Source: an uncultured Lachnospiraceae bacterium
GTDB lineage: Bacteria > Bacillota > Clostridia > Lachnospirales > Lachnospiraceae
Length of the DNA stretch: 64,000 nucleotides
Direction: 5' to 3'
Assembly (NCBI GenBank): GCA_910579285.1
Contig: CAJTTT010000002.1
Span: 1 to 64,000, forward strand
The notes below the pieces were generated by a model. That model was not told where the DNA came from and made no database searches. It was given only the letters and a program-made list of their open reading frames with translations. Shown here one piece after another: positions 25,218 through 32,907 of this stretch (its first letter is position 1; every line of letters begins with the position of its first letter). Made by a program: the position numbers and the translations under genes.

Positions 25218-26453
25218 TTAAGGCCGTCCCGGGAGTCCCGCGCCGGAAAACAGCCGCCTGACCGCAGGCAGCAGCCTGTCCAGCCCTCTCTGGATCAACA
25301 GCGGCAGCCCCACCCCCGCGGCCAGATACACCATCTGAAACGCCTCCGATCCTTTCACCAGATAATAGTAATCAATATCTGCGTAAAAGCGCACAAAATC
25401 AAAATCCGCCAGATATCCCGTGTGGGCGGCGATCCCCGCCAGAACTGCTTTGACCAGCATAAAAGCCATGATATGGTGCATCATCACCGCATAAGTATTG
25501 CGGCCCAGGTACAGGAGAAACCCGCCCGCCGGATTGTGTGCCGCTTCCCCGCTTCGCTTTTCCTCACAGAGCGGAGCAAGCGCCTTCGATACCCGCAGCC
25601 AGAAAGCTATACCTGACACTGCTGTCACATATGGGATCAGCGGCCCGTTGGCAAACCCCGTACACCACACACTGCTGTAGGCCAGCCCGTTACAGCACAG
25701 GTGCAGAAGTATCTGCACACCGATCACGATGAAAAAGTAGGGCACATTTCCAAGCGTATCCCGCGATTCCAGTTTTTTCCTATAAAACTGTCCCATCTGA
25801 AAACAGGGATAGAGAAAAAGAATCCGTCCCGGCGTCTTGTACAAACCCCAGACACGGCCTTCGATGGCAAGCTGCACCACACAGACCCCCACCGCCAGAG
25901 AACATACAAGAATAAGCCACTCATTGCAGAGATGGATTTTTTTTAAGATAAGCCGCATACACAGATTCATCAGTTCTACGATGAAGAGCACAGGCACAAA
26001 CCAGGCCGCAAAATTGTAAATAAACTGATAGCCGTTGAGAAAAGGCGTAACAAACAGAGTCTTCAAGGAAACCGCTTCCCCCATAAAAAAACCGCCGAAA
26101 GCTCTGAGCGTCCAGGCAAGGACTCCATAGACCGCATTCCAGACAAAATAGGGCAGAAGAAGCCGCCTGGCCTTCTTTTTCAGGTAAAGGAGAGGTGTCT
26201 CCTCCTCCTCACTGCGGTAAAAATAGCCGGAAATGAACATAAAGAGCGGCACATGGAAGGAATAGTAAGGAAACAGACTGCCCACAGACAAAATATCATA
26301 CCCCGAGTGTCCCGCCACAATCATAAGAATGGCCAGGGCAGAGAGAATGCCGAAGGCTGTGTTGTAAGGCGTTCCCTGCCGGCCTTCCGGCATGCCGGAC
26401 GGTATGTACCGCCTGTGCGCATTGTCTCCATTTAAATGTGACATCATTGTCAT
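25218..26453 (-). CDS. Acyltransferase-3-like integral membrane protein
   Basis: The 411-residue protein has about ten membrane segments and the N-terminal pattern of membrane acyltransferases of the OafA/fucose O-acetylase type. Key parts are ILSALAILMIVAGHSGYD, with the catalytic-type His, and PYYSFHVPLFMFISGYFYR with the conserved FH.PLF..SG. These proteins add acetyl or succinyl groups to polysaccharides or peptidoglycan. The start is placed at 26453, with GGGAG 7 bases upstream. Farther upstream codons would overlap the divergent gene at 26578. The substrate is not known. The neighbouring glycosyltransferase and surface genes fit a role in the envelope. Confidence 0.85.
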   Translation of the reverse strand: MTMMSHLNGDNAHRRYIPSGMPEGRQGTPYNTAFGILSALAILMIVAGHSGYDILSVGSLFPYYSFHVPLFMFISGYFYRSEEEETPLLYLKKKARRLLLPYFVWNAVYGVLAWTLRAFGGFFMGEAVSLKTLFVTPFLNGYQFIYNFAAWFVPVLFIVELMNLCMRLILKKIHLCNEWLILVCSLAVGVCVVQLAIEGRVWGLYKTPGRILFLYPCFQMGQFYRKKLESRDTLGNVPYFFIVIGVQILLHLCCNGLAYSSVWCTGFANGPLIPYVTAVSGIAFWLRVSKALAPLCEEKRSGEAAHNPAGGFLLYLGRNTYAVMMHHIMAFMLVKAVLAGIAAHTGYLADFDFVRFYADIDYYYLVKGSEAFQMVYLAAGVGLPLLIQRGLDRLLPAVRRLFSGAGLPGRP

Positions 26454-26577
26454 ATCTATACTCCCACCGCCCGTCCAAATAAAACCACAGGACAGAGCGC
26501 GAACTTTGTGATAAACTGAACCTATTATATGGACTATCTTACCAAGAAAACCGACAGAAAGAAAGCGAATCCCACCA

Positions 26578-27687
26578 ATGAGCAGAAAATTTAAAAAACG
26601 CCCGACCAAAAGACCCCTGACCTTCCCTTGTCTTTCCCTTGTCCTCCCGCTTCTCATGGCGGGAATCCTCACCGCCTGCAGCCAGGGCGCAGGCACCGGG
26701 GAACCGCCTTTGCAGGCCGTCACAAAGGAACTGGACACACCTCTCCCCGGAGAAGCGCATCTTCGCGCTTTCACGGTGGTGCAGGATCTGGAAAGCGAAG
26801 ATTTCGTTCCCGTCTCCCCGCAGCACGTCCCCCGCAGCCCTTTCTCCGATTTGAGCGTCCCCACCTACATCACCAGGACAGACGACACTTACTTTATCGT
26901 GGACTGCTACCACAATCAGGTGATCTATCACGACAATCTCACGGATCCTCTGACTGAATGGCAGGTTCTGACGGACGAAATTGACAGAGGGCACACCATC
27001 GCAAGCGACGGAGTCGTCTATCTGGTGGATGACACGGAGGGAAACCGTATTCTTGTGTTCGAAAAGAAGGAGGGCGTTTTCTATCACACCCAGACGCTGG
27101 ATGGAGTCGGAAACCGCCCTCACTATATTGTCTATGATGCCCCAACGGACACCTTTTATGTATGGAGCTCCATGAACGGCGAAATGTACCTGTGCCGCCA
27201 TGATCCCGGAGATTCCCGCATGTACCTCACCGAAGTCCGCACCGTGGACGCCCTGAAGGACACCTATGTGCGCTCCTTCACCATCGAGGGAGACGACATC
27301 TATTTCGTCTCAGGCACCCCCGGCACGCCCGCCATTCTACAGGCGGATCTGTCCACCTTCACAGTCAGGAAAACCTACCCCGTACCTGACGAAATGGCCG
27401 GCATGATACAGCTTACCTTCGCCGGCGGATACTGCTATATCACCGTTTCCACGGACATCACGGGCAGTCAGGACTGTGCCACCATCCTCCGCACAAAGCA
27501 TCTGAAAAACCTTGCGGACGGAAAATACGAGGATATTTACGCGCATTTCATCGGCGGCGGCACGCCCTACTACATTTCCCTTATAGATAACAGCTACTAT
27601 TTAACTGAGCACCGCATTCCGGGACACGCCGTCTGGAAATTCGACATCACAAAAGACGGTGTGGAACATGTGGAGGCCGTGTACTGA
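26578..27687 (+). CDS. Lipoprotein with beta-propeller-like repeats, function unknown
   Basis: The 369-residue protein starts with basic residues, then a hydrophobic stretch ending in LTAC, a lipobox. The rest shows repeated short strands with turns (TYFIVDCYHNQVIYHDN, VYLVDDTEGNRILVF, FYVWSSMNGEMYLC, IYFVSGTPGTP), the pattern of a propeller of four to five blades. No catalytic motif is seen. It is divergent from the acyltransferase gene with 124 bases between starts. It ends just upstream of a structured repeat. Confidence 0.8.
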   Translation: MSRKFKKRPTKRPLTFPCLSLVLPLLMAGILTACSQGAGTGEPPLQAVTKELDTPLPGEAHLRAFTVVQDLESEDFVPVSPQHVPRSPFSDLSVPTYITRTDDTYFIVDCYHNQVIYHDNLTDPLTEWQVLTDEIDRGHTIASDGVVYLVDDTEGNRILVFEKKEGVFYHTQTLDGVGNRPHYIVYDAPTDTFYVWSSMNGEMYLCRHDPGDSRMYLTEVRTVDALKDTYVRSFTIEGDDIYFVSGTPGTPAILQADLSTFTVRKTYPVPDEMAGMIQLTFAGGYCYITVSTDITGSQDCATILRTKHLKNLADGKYEDIYAHFIGGGTPYYISLIDNSYYLTEHRIPGHAVWKFDITKDGVEHVEAVY

Positions 27688-27705
27688 GCCATCTCAAATC
27701 TGCTT

Positions 27706-27819
27706 GGAGAATGCCCGTTTTTCGGCATTCTCCCATGTGAGAAGGAGTTGCGAAACAACTCCTAGCGTTTCTTGATGTCCCGTCCTATGGCGGGACGTCT
27801 TTAGAAACTCTTCTCACAT
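27706..27819 (-). repeat. Palindromic intergenic repeat element, copy A
   Basis: In minus-strand orientation the element starts right at the nhaC stop codon. An outer 10-bp stem (ATGTGAGAAG at 27735-27744 with CTTCTCACAT at 27810-27819) encloses a hairpin AGGAGTTG/CAACTCCT and another made of GTTTCT/AGAAAC plus GTCCCG/CGGGAC. A separate hairpin GGAGAATGCC/GGCATTCTCC (27706-27733) follows. There is no T-run, so it is not a standard terminator. Two relatives share its sequence pattern at 47325-47419 and 49073-49185. Confidence 0.8.
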
Positions 27820-29441
27820 TACTCTTCTACCACGCCGTTTATGCCGCGGAGCGCAAACAGCACCACCACCATCAACACAATTCCCACAGGCAGAGCGATC
27901 CATGCACTCTTTGCAAATCCTGCCACGATGTAGGTGATAAAGGATACCGCCGCCGCCACAACCGCGTAGGGAAGCTGGGTCGTGACATGGTTCACATGCT
28001 CACACTGTGCGCCCGCAGAAGCCATGATGGTCGTATCGGAGATGGGCGAGCAGTGATCGCCGCAGACCGCGCCCGCCATGCAGGCCGAAATGGACATAAT
28101 CATCATCTGCGGATCGCCGTTCTGGAACACCGCAACCACAATGGGAATCAAAATACCGAATGTTCCCCAGGAAGTGCCTGTTGCAAAGGCTAAGAAACAT
28201 CCCACCACAAAGATGATCGCCGGCAGGAAGTTCATAAACGTACCCGCACTGGATGCCACCAGCCCCGCCACATACACATCCGCTCCCAGACTGTCTGTCA
28301 TCGCCTTGAGCGTCCATGCAAAGGTCAGAATCAAAATGGCAGGCACCATCGCCCGGAAGCCTTCCGGGATGCAGTTCATGCACTCCTTAAAGGAGAGCAC
28401 ACGGCGGATCTGGTAAAGGATAATCGTGATCACCAGACCGAAAAAGCTGCCGAGCGTCAGTCCCAGGGAGGCATCGGAATTGGAGAACGCCGACACAAAA
28501 CTTTCCCCCTCAAAGAAACCGCCCGTGTAAATCATGCCGATCACACAGCAGATGATCAGCGCCGCGATGGGAATCAGCAGATCCACAACACCGCCCTTGG
28601 CGCTTATCGTCTCTTCCTTTGTATTCTCATAAGGCCGTCCCGGCGTGGTGAACAGATCCCCCTTCCGGGCCGCGTTCCGTTCATGTTCCTTCATCTTTCC
28701 AAACTCTGTTTTCATCACCACCATGCCGACCATCATTACAATGGTCAGTATCGCGTAAAAGTTGTAGGGAATCGCACGGATAAAGATAGAAAATCCGTCC
28801 TCCCCCTCCACAAAGCCTGTCACAGCCGCCGCCCACGATGAGATCGGCGCAATGATACAGATGGGCGCCGCCGTGGCGTCGATCAGATAGGCAAGCTTGC
28901 TTCTTGACACCTTAAACTTGTCCGTCACAGGCCGCATCACGCTTCCCACAGTCAGACAGTTGAAATAGTCATCTATAAAAATAAGTACGCCCAGGCAGAT
29001 GGTCGCAAGCTGCGCCCCCACCCGGTTTTTGATCTTGCCGGATGCAAACTGTCCGAAAGCCGCAGAGCCGCCTGCCTTGTTCATCAGACTGACCATCGCT
29101 CCCAGAATCACCAGAAATACCAGAATACCAACATTGTAACTGTCAGACAACACACCGATAATGCCGTCCGAGAAAATATGGGTGATCGTCAGCTCGAACT
29201 GAAAACCCGAGTACAGGAGCGCTCCCATCAGAATCCCCACAAACAGGGAACTGTAAACCTCCTTCGTGATCAGTGCAAGGCCGATTGCCACAATGGCGGG
29301 CACAAGCGCCCAGAACGTAGCGTGAAGGGCAGGCACATAGGCTGTTTCCTCCTCCGCCGCAAACACTGTCGTGGAAAATGCCATCGCCATCAGAAACGCC
29401 GTGGGCACAAGCATCATCCATCTCCTTTTCATTCGTTTCAT
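27819..29441 (-). CDS. NhaC-type Na+/H+ antiporter family protein
   Basis: The 540-residue membrane protein has about twelve membrane segments and the conserved NhaC-family parts: VFLVILGAMVSLMNKAGGSAAFG, LIFIDDYFNCLTVGSVMRPVTD and the late GDHCSPISDTTIMASAGAQC. NhaC proteins exchange sodium or small organic substrates for protons across the membrane. Some relatives carry amino acids or lactate-malate pairs, so the substrate is not sure. The N-terminus has a cleavable-looking signal (MLVPTAFLMAMAFSTTVFA) before the first core segment. The ATG follows AAGGAG. The stop codon abuts repeat copy A. Confidence 0.9.
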   Translation of the reverse strand: MKRMKRRWMMLVPTAFLMAMAFSTTVFAAEEETAYVPALHATFWALVPAIVAIGLALITKEVYSSLFVGILMGALLYSGFQFELTITHIFSDGIIGVLSDSYNVGILVFLVILGAMVSLMNKAGGSAAFGQFASGKIKNRVGAQLATICLGVLIFIDDYFNCLTVGSVMRPVTDKFKVSRSKLAYLIDATAAPICIIAPISSWAAAVTGFVEGEDGFSIFIRAIPYNFYAILTIVMMVGMVVMKTEFGKMKEHERNAARKGDLFTTPGRPYENTKEETISAKGGVVDLLIPIAALIICCVIGMIYTGGFFEGESFVSAFSNSDASLGLTLGSFFGLVITIILYQIRRVLSFKECMNCIPEGFRAMVPAILILTFAWTLKAMTDSLGADVYVAGLVASSAGTFMNFLPAIIFVVGCFLAFATGTSWGTFGILIPIVVAVFQNGDPQMMIMSISACMAGAVCGDHCSPISDTTIMASAGAQCEHVNHVTTQLPYAVVAAAVSFITYIVAGFAKSAWIALPVGIVLMVVVLFALRGINGVVEE

Positions 29442-29599
29442 AACCCTTTCTCCTTCTTCTCCTGTTTTGCTAAACTCTGACGCTTTAGCACGCCAAACGG
29501 ATTTCTATATAAAAGTACCACAAACATACCGATTTGCATAGGTATTTTACCGCGAAACAGAAGAAAAAGGAAGAAAAATCTGCGAAAACCACTCCCTTC

Positions 29600-30394
29600 T
29601 CACAGCCGCGCTTCCATCAGACTGCCGGGGGCATACCGTCTCAGCCCTCTGTAAAACACTACCGCTGCCGCCGACAGAAGCAGGCAGACATACCCAAGCA
29701 GCGTCAAAAACATTCCGAAATCAAACCTGCCAATCAGGTGCACCGGGTGCCATACTGCCATGCCCACAGGAATGATAAAGTACAGCAGAAAACGGGAAAT
29801 TCCGTTAAAAATCCCATCTGGGTAGGTGGCAAAGCTGACCGCGCTCATCACCATCTGATTCTGCAGCAGATCCATCCGCACAAACCAGAAGGACAGACTT
29901 CCCAGAAGCAGGGCGAACGCCGTAAAGACAGCCGCTCCTGTCACCGTGAACAGAAAAAACAGGAAAAATCCGCCCACACCCGGCCGGCAGAAACACACAA
30001 GCGCGATCCCGTAAAGCAGGTCACCGATCGCGGAGACATCGGTAGCCGATGTGATCACGCTGACCAGCACATTCTTCGGCTGCACCAGAAAGGAATCCAG
30101 CTTTCCCTTGATGATCAGCTCAGACAGGGAAAACGCCCTGGCAAACAGGATATGGGCAAGCCCGAAGGAAGCCGCTGTCAGCCCCCAGAGCAGCAGGATC
30201 TCCCGCAGCGTATATCCGCCCACGTCCTCCCGCAGCGCAAACAGGATAAACCACTGTACCAGGATGGAGGCGTTGTTTAACACCATAAATAAAACGTTTG
30301 TGAGAAAGGTGACTTTGTTCACCATCTCCCGCATCAAATTATATTTCAAGGAAAGAAAACATACCCGCAATTGGTTTTTAACCGCCGTTGACAT
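29600..30394 (-). CDS. ABC-2 family exporter permease, second subunit
   Basis: The 264-residue protein has six hydrophobic segments and the pattern of COG3694-like permeases that pair with a COG4587-type permease. It carries ALREDVGGYTLREILLLWGL between the first segments, the ELIIKGKLDSFLVQPKNVL stretch typical of this group, and later ISRFLLYFIIPVGM. It begins 17 bases inside the end of the preceding permease gene, so the two are translated together. It closes a three-gene exporter operon that begins at 32107. The transported compound is unknown; relatives have been linked to drug export. Confidence 0.88.
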   Translation of the reverse strand: MSTAVKNQLRVCFLSLKYNLMREMVNKVTFLTNVLFMVLNNASILVQWFILFALREDVGGYTLREILLLWGLTAASFGLAHILFARAFSLSELIIKGKLDSFLVQPKNVLVSVITSATDVSAIGDLLYGIALVCFCRPGVGGFFLFFLFTVTGAAVFTAFALLLGSLSFWFVRMDLLQNQMVMSAVSFATYPDGIFNGISRFLLYFIIPVGMAVWHPVHLIGRFDFGMFLTLLGYVCLLLSAAAVVFYRGLRRYAPGSLMEARL

Positions 30395-31247
30395 ACAGCT
30401 TCTTCACCCCCTTCGCGTAAATCAGAAACATCAGTCCGCACCCTGCCGCCAGATAGATCACCTGCGCCGCCAGTATCTCCACACATTTTTCCGGACTGAA
30501 ATCCACGATCAGTTTGGCCGGCCCGTAGCACACCGTGTAGATCGGCGTCAGCTTAAATAACGGCTGTAATCCTATTGGAAACATCTCAACCGGGAACATC
30601 GTCCCCACAACCAGAATCAGCTTATCATACAGCCACTGGAAAGGCGTCGCATCCTCAATCCAGAAAGAAAGCAGGCTGACGCACATTTTAAACACCGCAT
30701 TGATGGTAAGTCCAAGAACCACACAGAGCGCCATCGCAGGAAGCGCCGCCAGGGAAAACCCAGGCACAGGACCCACCATCACTGCCCCGATGGCCACTGC
30801 GAGCATTGCATACATGGGCAGTCTGACGCTCCACTCTCCAGTGTATTTTGCAAGCACATACAGCGTATAGTGGTATGGCCTGTTCATCAGATAAGCGATA
30901 TTGCCGCCCCGGATGTCCCCCGACACCTCCCTCGCCACAGAGGCAGCGCTGGAGCCAAACCAAATCATCTCTGTCATCATCACATACCAGATCATCTGCT
31001 CCCTCGTATAGCCTGCGATCAGTTCCCCCGGCGTCCGATACAGATATCCCCAGAGCTTGATAAAAATATAGATAAAGGTGAAATAAGTAAAAAATCCAAC
31101 CGCCACATTCGCCGCATACTGCAGATTTTCCATCAGGACGGACCTGTAAATGACCGTATACTTGCGCCACGGCATACCGTACGCCGCCCTGCCGTACGGG
31201 TATCCACACTCCGCCACAGACCGATCCCTGCGCTTGTCCATCGTCAT
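30378..31247 (-). CDS. ABC-2 family exporter permease, first subunit
   Basis: The 289-residue protein has six hydrophobic segments. The LIAGYTREQMIWYVMMTEMIW segment and GDIRGGNIAYLMNRPYHY are characteristic of COG4587-like ABC-2 permeases, whose partner is the COG3694-like subunit encoded next. Its ATG overlaps the ATPase stop by 4 bases (ATGA), with GGAGG 5 bases upstream, which suggests tight coupling. The operon order ATPase-permease-permease is the usual one for this exporter class. Confidence 0.88.
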   Translation of the reverse strand: MTMDKRRDRSVAECGYPYGRAAYGMPWRKYTVIYRSVLMENLQYAANVAVGFFTYFTFIYIFIKLWGYLYRTPGELIAGYTREQMIWYVMMTEMIWFGSSAASVAREVSGDIRGGNIAYLMNRPYHYTLYVLAKYTGEWSVRLPMYAMLAVAIGAVMVGPVPGFSLAALPAMALCVVLGLTINAVFKMCVSLLSFWIEDATPFQWLYDKLILVVGTMFPVEMFPIGLQPLFKLTPIYTVCYGPAKLIVDFSPEKCVEILAAQVIYLAAGCGLMFLIYAKGVKKLYVNGG

Positions 31248-32107
31248 CCTTCCTCCTTTCCCTTATAGATATCCACGATAATCTCTTCCAGCGAGATGGC
31301 CGGAGCCGCTTCCTTTTCAGCCGCCTTTTCATGCATCGGAATGTCCGCAGGACGTTGATCCAGATAATGGTGCGTCAGATGTTCCACCGAATCGTCCAGC
31401 ACGATATGCCCTTCGTTGACAATGATGATGCGCCTGCAGAGCTTCTCGATATCACCCACGTCATGGCTGGTCAGAAAAACCGTGGTGTGTTCCTCCCGGT
31501 TCATCTGTTTAATCAGCTCCCGGACATTCTCCTTTACCACCGGGTCCAAGCCGATCGTCGGCTCATCCAGAAACAGCACCTTCGGCTTGTGGATGAGGGA
31601 CGCCACGATCTCACAGCGGATGCGCTGTCCAAGCGACAGGTTTCTGACAGGAGTGTCAACAAAATCCTTCAAGGCGAACCGCTCCGACAGATCCGCTATT
31701 CTTGCTTCCGTCTCCTGCTCCGAAAGGTCATAAATCGCACCGAAAAATCTGAAATTGTCATAAGGCGTCAGATGCGTCCAAAGCTGTTCCTTCTGCCCGA
31801 ACACCGTGCCGATCTGATAGGCAAGCTGCCTGCGTTTTTTCGTAGGATCAATGCCCATTACCTCCACATGGCCGCCATCGGGATAGAGGATGCCCGTCAG
31901 CATCTTTATGGTAGTGCTCTTCCCGGCGCCGTTTGGCCCGATAAACGCCAGCATCTCCCCCTCCTCCACCGCAAAGGAAACTCCTTTTACCGCCCGGATC
32001 TCCTCTGTCCGGGGATGCAGAATCGCCTGGATGCTGCCCCTCATCCCCTTTTCCTTCCGTTTCACCCGGAATGTTTTTGATAAATTTTCCACTCTGATTG
32101 CCTGCAT
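31244..32107 (-). CDS. ABC exporter ATP-binding protein
   Basis: The 287-residue ATPase drives the two permeases encoded downstream. Visible parts are Walker A GPNGAGKST, the Q-loop region with GTVFGQKEQLW, the signature NLSLGQRIRCEI and Walker B VLFLDEPTIGLD, followed by TSHDVGD. This matches the COG4586 branch. Start 32107 is preferred (MQAIRVENLSKTF, GGAGAGT upstream); an ATG at 32137 lacks a site. It sits downstream of a leader with a Rho-independent terminator and no other promoter is visible between that terminator and the start, so expression probably requires read-through. Confidence 0.93.
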   Translation of the reverse strand: MQAIRVENLSKTFRVKRKEKGMRGSIQAILHPRTEEIRAVKGVSFAVEEGEMLAFIGPNGAGKSTTIKMLTGILYPDGGHVEVMGIDPTKKRRQLAYQIGTVFGQKEQLWTHLTPYDNFRFFGAIYDLSEQETEARIADLSERFALKDFVDTPVRNLSLGQRIRCEIVASLIHKPKVLFLDEPTIGLDPVVKENVRELIKQMNREEHTTVFLTSHDVGDIEKLCRRIIIVNEGHIVLDDSVEHLTHHYLDQRPADIPMHEKAAEKEAAPAISLEEIIVDIYKGKEEG

Positions 32108-32174
32108 TTCTACTCTCCTCTCCCGGTTTACAAGCATGCTGCCTGCGCCGCTTTCTGACTCTGCTTATTCGCGC

Positions 32175-32231
32175 AAAAAAGGAGAACCGCGTGTTCTATA
32201 CACCTTCGTGTATTTCACATGCGGTTCTCCT
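32175..32231 (-). terminator. Rho-independent terminator in the ABC exporter leader
   Basis: On the minus strand AGGAGAACCGC pairs with GCGGTTCTCCT (11 bp), an inner ATACAC/GTGTAT stem closes the hairpin, and a run of T follows immediately (32175-32180). It lies about 70 bases before the ATPase start, where no gene has just ended except the small ORF at 32310. The 5' arm contains CCGCATG, which can instead pair with CATGCGG at 32249-32255. Confidence 0.8.
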
Positions 32232-32248
32232 ATCTGAAATCCTGATTC

Positions 32249-32315
32249 CCGCATGGCCAAATAAGACCTTTCGTCTTACGGCCATGCGCCTGGCGGCTTT
32301 CCGCCGCCTTCAGGC
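32249..32315 (-). promoter_or_regulatory. Competing helices upstream of the leader terminator
   Basis: Two hairpins follow the small ORF: GCCTG/CAGGC with GCGG/CCGC inside (32288-32315), and GCATGGCC/GGCCATGC with TAAGAC/GTCTTA inside (32251-32287). CATGCGG at 32249-32255 overlaps the 3' arm of the second hairpin and is complementary to CCGCATG (32218-32224) in the terminator 5' arm. So either the second hairpin plus terminator, or the CATGCGG/CCGCATG antiterminator, can form. The first hairpin begins inside the stop codon region of the small ORF, so a ribosome there would change folding. Confidence 0.6.
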
Positions 32316-32387
32316 TGTGACCGTAATCTGAAAAATCTGCATCATACCCATAATGACCGTAAACGGGACTAGATTCATGTGTAACAT
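32310..32387 (-). CDS. Possible 25-residue leader peptide
   Basis: A short reading frame (ATG at 32387, stop TGA at 32310) follows AGGAG at ideal spacing (8 bases) and lies about 23 bases after the predicted transcript start. It encodes a hydrophobic, methionine-rich peptide (MLHMNLVPFTVIMGMMQ, then IFQITVTA) with no charged residue apart from one His. A membrane peptide or a regulatory leader peptide are both possible. The stop codon overlaps the first hairpin of the leader. Confidence 0.5.
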   Translation of the reverse strand: MLHMNLVPFTVIMGMMQIFQITVTA

Positions 32388-32416
32388 ATCTGTAACTCCT
32401 CATCAAATTTTCAGAT

Positions 32417-32445
32417 AGCATATCACAGTCTTTTTTATTTGTCAA
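32417..32445 (-). promoter_or_regulatory. Promoter of the exporter leader
   Basis: TTGACA (32440-32445) and TATGCT (32417-32422) on the minus strand are 17 bases apart. It lies just after the GRAM-like gene's stop codon and points toward the leader and the ABC exporter. It would start a transcript near 32410. Confidence 0.75.
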
Positions 32446-32464
32446 ACAGTTTTATTGCCGGGTT

Positions 32465-32845
32465 TTACAATCCGGCCTTGTTCCGAAGAAACTCCATCCA
32501 CTCTTTTCTCTTCATAACAGAACATTTATGTTTCACGTTCTTTCCCTTTTCCGGGTCGTAACAGATCACCATAAGTCCCGTAGGGATCAAAGGAAGCAGC
32601 CCGCCAACATTGACAAGCTTCAGCTCCTTGATATCGCTGTACTTAACGGCAAAGTTGCTTGCGCCAAGCAGTCCTCCGGCAAAGATAAACTTCTCCTCCG
32701 TGAAGAAAAAATTGCCTCTCGTCTGCGACAGCATTTCCCATAAATCGCCCTTCGTATGTTCAACCAAGTGGTCGTCTTCGCTCATATATCCCGCTTCTCT
32801 CAGAGATTTCTCCCACTTTCCTACCGTACCTAAATCCAGTTTCAT
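32465..32845 (-). CDS. GRAM/PH-like domain protein, function unknown
   Basis: The 126-residue soluble protein looks like a small beta-rich fold of GRAM type: GNFFFTEEKFIFAGGLLGASNFAVKYSDIKELKL is the usual strand-turn-strand pattern of such domains in Firmicutes. The C-terminal helix is basic (VMKRKEWMEFLRNK). There is no signal peptide. No partner gene is evident. It lies between carB and the exporter leader and is read in the same direction as both. Confidence 0.7.
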   Translation of the reverse strand: MKLDLGTVGKWEKSLREAGYMSEDDHLVEHTKGDLWEMLSQTRGNFFFTEEKFIFAGGLLGASNFAVKYSDIKELKLVNVGGLLPLIPTGLMVICYDPEKGKNVKHKCSVMKRKEWMEFLRNKAGL

Positions 32846-32907
32846 TGTTCATCCACCCTTTCATACATTTTTCTTTCTATCATAGCACTGTTCTTAAGAA
32901 AAAGCCA

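Noticed and set aside
32230..32445. 71-codon minus-strand frame across the exporter leader
   Set aside because: Its start lacks a ribosome site and overlaps the promoter; the shorter 25-codon frame in another phase has the ideal site.
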